Positions 1 to 5,405 of a stretch of DNA of 5,405 nt are shown here, piece after piece. The first letter of the stretch is position 1. Every line of letters begins with the position of its first letter. The position numbers were made by a program, and so were the translations under genes. The notes below the pieces were generated by a model that was not told the DNA's origin, made no database searches, and was given only the letters and a program-made list of their open reading frames with translations. The stretch covers positions 1 to 5,405 of the forward strand of contig JAISDK010000129.1 in the NCBI GenBank assembly GCA_031264875.1, in the 5' to 3' direction. The DNA comes from Prevotellaceae bacterium (GTDB lineage: Bacteria > Bacteroidota > Bacteroidia > Bacteroidales > UBA932).

Positions 1-1377
1 TCCGTACTGTGCGGTTACAACTATTCACCCCTGACGACGCAATACCCCGGATGGGTCAGATACGGCACTTTTTTAAACGAGCGCAACACGTGGTGGCCAT
101 ATTTCAAACAGTTTACGGCATACAAGACCCGCGTTTCGGCGCTGCTGCAAGAAACCGACCCGTATGCCGACATAGCGGTGCTGCATCCGCTGGCCGACAT
201 GTGGACGCTTCACGGTCCGCAGCGCGACCCGTTTCCCGGATTGAAATATCCTCCATATCAATATAAAGTATGGGAAAGCATACACCGCAACGGCAACGGC
301 TGCGACTATACCAGCGAGGAAATTATCGTCAAAAGCGTCTCCGAAAACGGCTGGCTGAAATATGGCGACCGCAAGTATCACACGCTAATCCTGCTTGAAG
401 TAGAAACGCTGATGCCCGCTACAGCCAAAGCGCTGTTCGACTTTGTACGGAAAGGTGGCAAGCTGATATTTGTCGGCAAGGAACCGCACAAGTCTCCAGG
501 ACTGAAAAACCACAATAAAAATGACAAACAAGTGGCATCCGCCGTCGCCGCCATGAAAAAAGCATATCCTTCACGGATATATACGGTTGCGCCACCCGAA
601 AAGGACACTGTCGAGTGGTTTGCCGGCGTTCAGCAGCAGTGCGGCATCGCGCCATACATGAAAATCGACCGTCCCTGTGCATCTGTCAGCCAGATACGTC
701 AGCAGGCCGACGGGAAAGACATTTTCTTCATCAGCAATTGCAGTCTGAACGACCGTATTGTACTGAACGTTTCGTTTCCCGAATCGAAGGGAACGCCCTG
801 GCTCTGGGACGCCGAAACAGGCAAACGCTACCTGTATCCCTCGGTTTCGGGCGACACGCTGACGGTCGATCTGCCGCCTGCCGCTTCGCAACTGATTGTG
901 TTCGACACATCCAGTACAGATAAAATAACCCTGCCCGCTCAGCCCTCCGAAACCGAAGGCGCTGAACTGAAGGGCTGGACACTGAGAATGGAACATATCA
1001 ACGGCGCTGAACAGCAGCGGCAAATCGACGAGCTGTTCGACCTGAAAGACGACGAGACAACACGTTCGTTTGCCGGATGCCTGTACTACGAAAAACGTCT
1101 GCCCGACAGTATCGCGCCGTATCACTGGCTGGATTTGGGTAAGGTGTACGGAGTTTCCGAAGTAACAATCGACGGAGAAAATCTCGGAAATCGCTGGTAC
1201 GGGCGTCATCTATACCGTCTGCCCGACGGCGCAGGCGGCAAAATGCTACAGATAAAAATCACCACAGTGCAGGGTAATTTCCTGAAATCAACACCGGCAA
1301 ACAAAGCCGGCTACGTGTGGACAAAAGGACAGAAATGGGTGTCGGAAGGAATGTCGGGACCTGTTAAACTGCTGTAG
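1..1377 (+). CDS. Glycoside hydrolase, GH106-like (putative alpha-L-rhamnosidase), C-terminal part, 5' end outside window
   Basis: The frame is open from the first base, so the gene begins upstream; 458 residues and a TAG stop are visible. The GTG at 178 is internal, because the conserved sequence runs through it. The N-terminal visible part contains YSPLTTQYPGWVRYG (residues 8-22) and NERNTWWPYF (26-35), followed by ADIAVLHPLADMW, which I recognise as typical of Bacteroidota proteins in the GH106 / alpha-L-rhamnosidase-like group. A central alpha/beta part (about 110-180) has the GGKLIFVGK strand. A beta-rich region with PWLWDAETGKRYLY and the ASQLIVFD strand follows. The C-terminus (about 370-450, LDLGKVYGVSEVTIDGENLGNRW) resembles the GH2-type galactose-binding jelly roll. 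Family members normally act in the periplasm or on the surface to remove rhamnose from plant or microbial glycans; the signal peptide would be upstream. The substrate is inferred, and the catalytic glutamates cannot be assigned with certainty. The neighbours are housekeeping-like and give no polysaccharide-locus context on this side. Confidence 0.75.
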   Translation, partial: SVLCGYNYSPLTTQYPGWVRYGTFLNERNTWWPYFKQFTAYKTRVSALLQETDPYADIAVLHPLADMWTLHGPQRDPFPGLKYPPYQYKVWESIHRNGNGCDYTSEEIIVKSVSENGWLKYGDRKYHTLILLEVETLMPATAKALFDFVRKGGKLIFVGKEPHKSPGLKNHNKNDKQVASAVAAMKKAYPSRIYTVAPPEKDTVEWFAGVQQQCGIAPYMKIDRPCASVSQIRQQADGKDIFFISNCSLNDRIVLNVSFPESKGTPWLWDAETGKRYLYPSVSGDTLTVDLPPAASQLIVFDTSSTDKITLPAQPSETEGAELKGWTLRMEHINGAEQQRQIDELFDLKDDETTRSFAGCLYYEKRLPDSIAPYHWLDLGKVYGVSEVTIDGENLGNRWYGRHLYRLPDGAGGKMLQIKITTVQGNFLKSTPANKAGYVWTKGQKWVSEGMSGPVKLL

Positions 1378-1436
1378 CCGGATAGACGGCATAAAATAAA
1401 ACGGCATGGAAAAGTATCTGGCAACATGTTTTAAAT

Positions 1437-1444
1437 AAAAGGCA
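1437..1444 (+). promoter_or_regulatory. A-rich translation leader of the DUF2851 gene, no proper Shine-Dalgarno
   Basis: The bases just before the ATG at 1445 are A-rich (TTAAATAAAAGGCA). The only purine run, AAAAGG, ends two bases before the start codon, which is too close to act as a normal Shine-Dalgarno site. A/T-rich, SD-less leaders are usual in Bacteroidota, and this supports 1445 as the real start. No TTTG / TAnnTTTG promoter pair of the Bacteroidota type was found in the 67-base gap. Confidence 0.45.
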
Positions 1445-2731
1445 ATGAGCGAAGATTTTTTACAGTTTATCTGGAGCGTGGGGCTGTACAGTCCCGCAAA
1501 CCTCAAAACGGACGGCGGCGAGCCTGTGGAAATAATTTCCCCAGGCATCAGGAACAGGGATTCGGGTCCCGATTTCTACAACGCGAAAATACGGATCGGC
1601 GGCACTGTCTGGGCAGGAACTGTGGAAATACACAGAAAGTCATCCGAATGGAATCTGCACGGGCATCAGCACGACAATGCTTACAGCAATGTCATTCTCC
1701 ATGTTGTAGAAAAGAACGATGCCGTGATAACGCGCAAAAACGGGGAAACAATCCCGTGTGTGGAAATACACTGTCCGGAAAACTGCAAGCAACGCTACCT
1801 CGAGCTTTCCGAATCCGTGCAGTTCATTCCGTGCGCAGGCCGCATTGCAAAAGTTGAGCCTTTCAAAATACTGTTCTGGCTCAACAGGATTGCTGCCGAA
1901 AGGATGGAACGGAAAACAGCCGAAATAGCAGTATTGATGAATGAAACGGCCAACGATCCGGAAGAAGTTTTCCACCGCGTGCTGTTCAGGTATTTCGGAT
2001 TCAGCATCAATGCGCTGCCTTTCGAAATACTGGCGCGGAGCCTGCCTGCGAATCTGTTGCGGAAGTACAGCAGCTCACTGACGTCGATTGAAGCTTTGCT
2101 GTTCGGTCAGGCCGGACTGCTCGATATTGATACCGAAGACGAATATTCCTTCAACTTAAAATCGGAATACCGGTTTCTCAAAAACAAGCATAATCTTGCT
2201 GCAATGGACGGCAGCCTCTGGAAATATGCAAGGCTTCGTCCCGTAAATTTTCCTACAATACGTATCGCACAAGTGGCGGCAATACTGAACAAGTATCAAA
2301 ATTTATGGGAATTATTCGTAAAGCTGGAGAATATAAAGGACGTTTACGGCATTTTCGATGTAACCGCATCGGAATACTGGGACAGCCACTATGTTTTCGG
2401 AAAAACTTCGCCGCAGCTTCTACCCAAACGGCTTGGTAAAAACGCTGTCGATACTCTGATTATAAACGTACTTTCACCGATGATTTTTGCATATTCCATC
2501 TACAGAGGCAACGAGGCATTGAGGGAGCGGGCAATATATTTTCTGGAATCCCTGCCGGCCGAATCAAACTCCATTGTTGGCGAATGGATTAAATGTGACG
2601 TCAAGCCCGACAGCGCTCTGCAAAGCCAGGCGCTGCTTCATCTGCAGGCCGAATACTGCACCGGTAAACGGTGTCTGAAATGCGCCGTCGGCAAAGAAAT
2701 TATTCAGAACACAGTAGAAACGGACACTTAA
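1445..2731 (+). CDS. DUF2851 family protein, function unknown
   Basis: A complete 428-residue protein, recognised as the Bacteroidota DUF2851 family (PF11013) from its N-terminal signature. This consists of FLQFIWSVGLY (5-15), RNRDSGPDFYNAKIRIGGTVWAGTVEIH (36-63), SSEW (66-69), HGHQHDNAY (72-80) and SNVILHVV (81-88). The ATG at 1445 is chosen because the conserved FLxFIW motif starts within five residues of it. The body is mainly helical with no signal peptide or membrane segment, so it is probably cytoplasmic. The C-terminus carries a cysteine cluster, C415-x4-C420-x2-C423 (YCTGKRCLKCAVGKEII), that could bind zinc or an Fe-S cluster. The invariant-looking Asp43, Glu61, His63, His72, His74, His76 and His86 suggest a metal or catalytic site. 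The family role is not established. The nadE gene starts 28 bases downstream, so the two are probably co-transcribed; a functional link is not shown. Confidence 0.88.
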   Translation: MSEDFLQFIWSVGLYSPANLKTDGGEPVEIISPGIRNRDSGPDFYNAKIRIGGTVWAGTVEIHRKSSEWNLHGHQHDNAYSNVILHVVEKNDAVITRKNGETIPCVEIHCPENCKQRYLELSESVQFIPCAGRIAKVEPFKILFWLNRIAAERMERKTAEIAVLMNETANDPEEVFHRVLFRYFGFSINALPFEILARSLPANLLRKYSSSLTSIEALLFGQAGLLDIDTEDEYSFNLKSEYRFLKNKHNLAAMDGSLWKYARLRPVNFPTIRIAQVAAILNKYQNLWELFVKLENIKDVYGIFDVTASEYWDSHYVFGKTSPQLLPKRLGKNAVDTLIINVLSPMIFAYSIYRGNEALRERAIYFLESLPAESNSIVGEWIKCDVKPDSALQSQALLHLQAEYCTGKRCLKCAVGKEIIQNTVETDT

Positions 2732-2739
2732 CAGTGTAC

Positions 2740-2759
2740 AGCAAAAAAATAAAATTACA
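2740..2759 (+). promoter_or_regulatory. A-rich leader that sets the nadE start
   Basis: The 28-base gap between the DUF2851 stop and the nadE ATG ends in an A/T-rich run (GCAAAAAAATAAAATTACA) without any GGAG-like Shine-Dalgarno sequence. This matches the SD-independent initiation typical of Bacteroidota and supports the ATG at 2760. No promoter is visible in the gap, which favours translation from a shared transcript. Confidence 0.45.
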
Positions 2760-4727
2760 ATGAATCATGGATTTCTAAAAGTGGCAGCCGCAATTCCCGA
2801 AGTAAGAGTTGCCGACTGCAAATTCAATTCCGCCAAAATGCTGAAAATAATAGAGGAGGCGGACGCTCTGGGAGTGGAAACAATCTGTTTTCCCGAACTT
2901 GCAATAACCTCATATACCTGTGGCGACCTGTTTTTCCAGGATCTTTTGCTGGAAAGCGCAAAAGCCGCGCTCGCCGGACTGGTTGAAGATACTTCGGAAC
3001 GGAAGATTATCTGTATCGCCGGCTTGCCCCTGATGCACGGGGACAGGATATTCAATGTCGCCGCAGTGTTTGGAAGAGGACAGATATACGGTTTTGTTCC
3101 CAAAACATATCTGCCAAACTACGGCGAATATTATGAAAAACGCTGGTTTTCATCTGCCAAAGATATTGTCGGCAGTGAAATTTATTTCGATGCACAGTTG
3201 CCGGAACCGGTCAGCCGTACGCAGGCACGCTTCCCGTCCTGCCTGAAAAAATCCTATCCTTTCACTCCCCGAATCATATTTGGCGACAGCAAAGTAAAGT
3301 TTGCTGTGGAAATATGCGAAGATTTATGGGCTGCCAATCCGCCAAGCGCCGGTCACTGCACGGCGGGAGCAAACATAATATTCAACCCTTCGGCAAGCAA
3401 CGAGCTGGCCGGCAAGCACCGGTATCGTCAGGCGCTCGTCGGACAGCAGTCTGCACGGTGCATGGCCGGATACGTCTATTCCGGTTCAGGATGGGGCGAA
3501 TCGACCACCGACACAGTGTTTTCGGGAAATGCGATGATATTCGAAAACGGCGTCCTGCTGAATGAAGCCGAAAGGTTTTCGTTCAGCGAGCAGACTGTGG
3601 TTGCGGACATCGACACCGACAGACTGAGGTCTCTGCGGATGAAAAACACTTCGTTCACAGGTTCTGACAACGAAGACCGCATATTTGTACCGATAGACTT
3701 TCCCGAAAGAGACGCGGAAATATCGCGCCGCATCGACCCGAAACCTTTTGTCCCCAATCCGGGAAATGCAGGCGAAAGCTTCGGCGAAATATTTTCGATT
3801 CAGATTGGCGGACTTGCAAAACGAATTGTACACACGGGAATACAAAAACTGGTGATAGGCGTCTCCGGTGGTCTGGATTCCACTCTGGCGCTCCTTGTGT
3901 GCGCAAAAACCTGTGACAAGCTGAACATTCCGCGCGGAAATATCGTCGGCATCACAATGCCCGGATTCGGAACTACACTGCGTACTTGCAGCAATGCCGG
4001 CGCCTTGATGAAGGGGCTTGGCATTGCCGTCCGCAAAATTGACATTACCGGAGCCTGTATGCGGCATTTCGAGGATATAGGCCACAATCCGGATACGCAC
4101 GACGTCACGTATGAAAACACACAGGCGCGCGAAAGGACAAAAATACTGATGGACATCGCAAACCAGTGCAGCGGTCTGGTAGTCGGCACCGGCGACCTGT
4201 CGGAACTTGCGCTCGGATGGGCTACCTACAACGGCGACCACATGTCGATGTATGCAGTCAATGCCGGCGTCCCCAAAACGCTGGTCAGGCATCTTGTAGC
4301 CTGGATTGCGGATACCCTTGACGGGGAAAAAGTCAGGGACATACTGAATGACATTCTCGACACTCCCGTATCCCCGGAACTGCTGCCGACCGGCGAAAAA
4401 CAGGAAATTACACAGGCTACCGAAAAGATTGTAGGCCCTTACGAACTGCACGATTTTTTCCTGTACTACGTGCTGCGGCTCGGATATTCTCCGTCAAAGA
4501 TATTTTTTATGGCAAAAATCGCATTTGCCGGTATTTACGACGACAATACCATTATTGAATGGATGAAAGTGTTCTACAGAAGATTTTTTACACAGCAATT
4601 CAAGCGCTCCTGTCTGCCCGACGGGCCTAAGATAGGCTCGGTAAATCTTTCGCCGCGCGGAGACTGGCGAATGCCGAGCGATGCAAGTTATGATATGTGG
4701 ATGAACGAATTGTCGAAACTGCGATAA
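2760..4727 (+). CDS. nadE: Glutamine-dependent NAD+ synthetase (glutamine-hydrolysing)
   Basis: A complete 655-residue two-domain enzyme (EC 6.3.5.1) that makes NAD+ from deamido-NAD+ with ATP and glutamine, the last step of NAD biosynthesis in the cytoplasm. The N-terminal nitrilase-type glutaminase domain (about 6-300) shows the full catalytic triad: Glu46 (CFPELAITSYTCGDLF), Lys115 (VPKTYLPNYGEYYE) and Cys186 (FAVEICEDLW). The C-terminal synthetase domain (about 340-655) has the ATP-pyrophosphatase loop SGGLDS (369-374), MPGFGTT (400-406), YENTQARERT (451-460), GTGDLSELALGW (476-487) and NGDHMSMYAVNAGVPKTLV (491-509). It ends in the conserved tail FKRSCLPDGPKIGS...SPRGDWRMPSDA (614-642). 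The length is normal for the long bacterial type, and the start fits because FLKVAAAIP begins at residue 5. The segment around 148-168 (PEPVSRTQARFPSCLKKSYPF) before the Cys motif looks longer than I expect for the family. The enzyme carries its own glutaminase, so no separate amidotransferase is needed. Confidence 0.96.
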   Translation: MNHGFLKVAAAIPEVRVADCKFNSAKMLKIIEEADALGVETICFPELAITSYTCGDLFFQDLLLESAKAALAGLVEDTSERKIICIAGLPLMHGDRIFNVAAVFGRGQIYGFVPKTYLPNYGEYYEKRWFSSAKDIVGSEIYFDAQLPEPVSRTQARFPSCLKKSYPFTPRIIFGDSKVKFAVEICEDLWAANPPSAGHCTAGANIIFNPSASNELAGKHRYRQALVGQQSARCMAGYVYSGSGWGESTTDTVFSGNAMIFENGVLLNEAERFSFSEQTVVADIDTDRLRSLRMKNTSFTGSDNEDRIFVPIDFPERDAEISRRIDPKPFVPNPGNAGESFGEIFSIQIGGLAKRIVHTGIQKLVIGVSGGLDSTLALLVCAKTCDKLNIPRGNIVGITMPGFGTTLRTCSNAGALMKGLGIAVRKIDITGACMRHFEDIGHNPDTHDVTYENTQARERTKILMDIANQCSGLVVGTGDLSELALGWATYNGDHMSMYAVNAGVPKTLVRHLVAWIADTLDGEKVRDILNDILDTPVSPELLPTGEKQEITQATEKIVGPYELHDFFLYYVLRLGYSPSKIFFMAKIAFAGIYDDNTIIEWMKVFYRRFFTQQFKRSCLPDGPKIGSVNLSPRGDWRMPSDASYDMWMNELSKLR

Positions 4728-4821
4728 AAAAATTTAAAAAAATCGGTTTTCTGTGAACATTTTCGATACTTGCGATGTTTATATGACGAATTTGGTTTTT
4801 CATAGGTTAGTTCAGCTTAAC

Positions 4822-4865
4822 AAAGGAGGTAAGGACACCCAATCCCCACCTCCTTTACTCTTTTA
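4822..4865 (+). terminator. Probable intrinsic terminator after nadE
   Basis: A perfect 9-bp stem, AAAGGAGGT (4822-4830) with ACCTCCTTT (4848-4856), encloses a 17-base loop in which GG (4833-4834) could add two pairs with the C run (4844-4847). It is followed by ACTCTTTTA, a modest T tract, so it points to termination on the + strand about 95 bases after the nadE stop. On the other strand the following sequence is less T-rich. The stem arms equal the Shine-Dalgarno core and the 3' end of 16S rRNA. No start codon follows at a useful distance, so a ribosome site is unlikely. Confidence 0.55.
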
Positions 4866-4934
4866 TAGAACTTGTGTTTTTTTTGACTGAATGAAATTTA
4901 TATGACTTTTCCCGGATAATGTCTGATTGTTGGA

Positions 4935-5021
4935 TGTACGACAAAAATCCCTGTCAAATATTGCGATGTAAAGCAAAGGACAAACAGTGTGAATAAGTTT
5001 ACAGGAGATTTTTGTCGTACA
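4935..5021. repeat. Long imperfect inverted repeat (20-bp arms, 46-base centre)
   Basis: The left arm TGTACGACAAAAATCCCTGT (4935-4954) is the reverse complement of the right arm (5001-5021, beginning ACAGGAGATTTTTGTCGTAC) except for one extra base in the right arm. The 46-base centre contains a small TTGC/GCAA stem (4961-4964 with 4973-4976). The element could be a cruciform or RNA hairpin, or the ends of an 87-bp MITE-like element. No target-site duplication is obvious in the flanks. The strand of any transcript is unknown. Confidence 0.7.
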
Positions 5022-5038
5022 CTCCCAATTGTTTGAAC

Positions 5039-5054
5039 TGTTTTCGCCAAAACA
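5039..5054. repeat. Short hairpin TGTTTT / AAAACA
   Basis: TGTTTT (5039-5044) pairs with AAAACA (5049-5054) around the tetraloop CGCC. Outer bases CAATT (5027-5031) and AATTG (5059-5063) could extend the pairing with interruptions. On its own this is weak; it is noted because it falls between two stronger inverted repeats. Confidence 0.35.
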
Positions 5055-5073
5055 ACTGAATTGTTTTCATAAA

Positions 5074-5123
5074 TCCAACTGTTTTTGCTATTCCGGCAAT
5101 TGCCGGAAATCCGGTAAGTTGGA
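5074..5123. repeat. Nested stem enclosing a perfect 18-bp palindrome
   Basis: TTCCGGCAATTGCCGGAA (5091-5108) is a perfect palindrome and is much more GC-rich than its surroundings. It is flanked by TCCAACT (5074-5080) and AGTTGGA (5117-5123), which are exactly complementary and would form an outer 7-bp stem. A further CCGG follows at 5111-5114. The nested layout suggests a real structural or binding element: an extragenic palindrome, an operator for a dimeric protein, or part of a structured RNA. Confidence 0.6.
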
Positions 5124-5153
5124 ATCGGATGCCTGTCCAATCCATAAAACTGT

Positions 5154-5171
5154 GTACAAGCTGGCTTGTAC
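5154..5171. repeat. 18-bp dyad GTACAAGC-TG-GCTTGTAC
   Basis: GTACAAGC (5154-5161) and GCTTGTAC (5164-5171) are perfect reverse complements with only TG between them. A cruciform or RNA hairpin would have a CTGG loop; the spacing would also suit a dimeric DNA-binding protein. The 8-bp palindrome GTATATAC (5173-5180) lies immediately downstream. The outer GTAC is the same tetranucleotide that starts and ends the longer inverted repeat at 4935-5021. Confidence 0.55.
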
Positions 5172-5220
5172 TGTATATACGAGCTTTACAGGGATGAAAA
5201 ATAAACAAGAGATAACATTT

Positions 5221-5302
5221 TTCCTCGCTCAAAGCGGAGATATCCCCGCTCCGAGACCCTCGATCCTCGCTCGGAGAACCTCAATCCTCGCTCAGAACCT
5301 GA
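5221..5302. repeat. Degenerate 21-bp tandem repeat, about 3.5-4 units
   Basis: Units begin at 5221 (diverged in its second half), 5242, 5263 and 5284 and share the start ATCCTCGCTC. Units 5242-5262 and 5263-5283 agree at 17 of 21 positions. The last unit (5284-5302) lacks two bases (GG) and otherwise matches its neighbour at 18 of 19. Internal complementarity is strong: CTCCGAG (5249-5255) pairs with CTCGGAG (5270-5276), AGCGG (5233-5237) with CCGCT (5246-5250), and CTCAG (5291-5295) with CTGAG (5299-5303). In one + frame the array would encode a 7-residue repeat (ILARRTS-like), but that frame has no other support. Confidence 0.7.
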
Positions 5303-5323
5303 GTTCGGGATAAGAATAGCCCG

Positions 5324-5360
5324 TTAGTCCCTCACTAAGCGTGCTAAATGCAAAAAGCAT
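5324..5360. repeat. Two small hairpins near the window end
   Basis: TTAGT (5324-5328) pairs with ACTAA (5334-5338) around CCCTC, and ATGC (5348-5351) pairs with GCAT (5357-5360) around AAAAA. Both stems are short (5 and 4 bp) and could be chance in AT-rich DNA. Neither is followed by a convincing T tract. Confidence 0.25.
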
Positions 5361-5405
5361 ATAACTTTCATGAAAATTTAAGCGCTGTGCAATCGGTTTA
5401 ATTTT

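Larger units (their letters stand above)
4728..5405. other. Gene-free, AT-rich stretch full of inverted and tandem repeats
   Basis: No open frame here looks like a protein gene. The longest, a 94-codon frame on the + strand (5029-5313) and two frames of about 80 codons on the - strand (4898-5140, 4999-5232), run through palindromes and a tandem repeat and match no family I know. After an A-rich start and a likely terminator, the stretch contains a series of stem-forming sequences between about 4935 and 5360, listed as separate entries. No tRNA or rRNA sequence was recognised. The last 45 bases hold only a small palindrome, TTTCATGAAA (5366-5375), whose ATG opens a frame that stops after three codons. 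Confidence 0.7.

Noticed and set aside
178..180. GTG at 178 as the start of the first gene
   Set aside because: The same frame is open back to base 1, and the upstream residues carry the strongest family motifs (PGWVRYG, NERNTWWPYF), so the gene starts outside the window.
571..1209. 212-codon open frame on the - strand
   Set aside because: It is antisense to the GH106-like gene, has no recognisable domain, and is a shadow frame in GC-richer coding DNA.
1377..1390. GCCG/CGGC stem after the first gene as a terminator
   Set aside because: A 4-bp stem followed by ATAAAATAAA has no T tract on the + strand. The nearby repeat of ACGGCAT is too short to interpret.
2724..2737. ACACT-TAAC-AGTGT dyad at the DUF2851 stop as a terminator
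   Set aside because: The stem has only 5 bp and is followed by an A-rich, not T-rich, sequence on the + strand.
3486..4451. 321-codon open frame on the - strand
   Set aside because: It lies wholly inside nadE, which has every family motif on the + strand. The antisense protein is rich in Cys/Arg/Phe, resembles no family and is a codon-bias shadow.
4778..4810. Bacteroidota-type promoter (TTTA, 21 bases, TAGGTTAG) before the hairpin at 4822
   Set aside because: Each element departs from TTTG / TAnnTTTG at one position, and such matches are common in AT-rich DNA; there is no clear product downstream.
5221..5302. CRISPR array
   Set aside because: The repeats are directly adjacent with a 21-bp period, have no unique spacers and are degenerate; no cas gene is present.
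5029..5313. 94-codon + frame (and - frames 4898-5140, 4999-5232) as small genes
   Set aside because: They run through palindromes and the tandem repeat, have no translation leader of note and overlap one another on both strands. Their composition follows the repeats and not a protein.

Overview
The window reads as a chromosomal segment from a Bacteroidota bacterium, most likely of the order Bacteroidales. The middle gene belongs to a family (DUF2851) found almost only in that phylum. The glycosidase and the NAD synthetase have Bacteroidales-like sequences. Start codons are preceded by A-rich leaders instead of Shine-Dalgarno sites, which is the usual pattern in this phylum.

Layout: positions 1-4727 are a densely packed block of three genes on the + strand. 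They are (1) the C-terminal 458 residues of a large GH106-like glycoside hydrolase (putative alpha-L-rhamnosidase), whose start lies upstream of the window; (2) a complete DUF2851 protein of unknown function; and (3) a complete glutamine-dependent NAD+ synthetase, nadE, with all catalytic motifs present. The gaps are 67 and 28 bases with no convincing terminator, so the DUF2851 gene and nadE are probably co-transcribed. The glycosidase may be read through into them, but it is functionally unrelated (polysaccharide breakdown versus cofactor synthesis).

Positions 4728-5405 hold no convincing gene. This stretch is AT-rich. It starts with a likely intrinsic terminator (4822-4865) and continues with an unusual density of dyad symmetries: a 20-bp imperfect inverted repeat around a 46-base centre (4935-5021), a nested stem holding a perfect 18-bp palindrome (5074-5123), an 18-bp near-perfect dyad (5154-5171), and a degenerate 21-bp tandem repeat (5221-5302). 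This is the part of the window that known genes do not explain. It could be a dispersed non-coding repeat or MITE-like element, or a structured RNA. The sequence alone does not decide between these, and I see no clear evidence for a new multi-gene system here.
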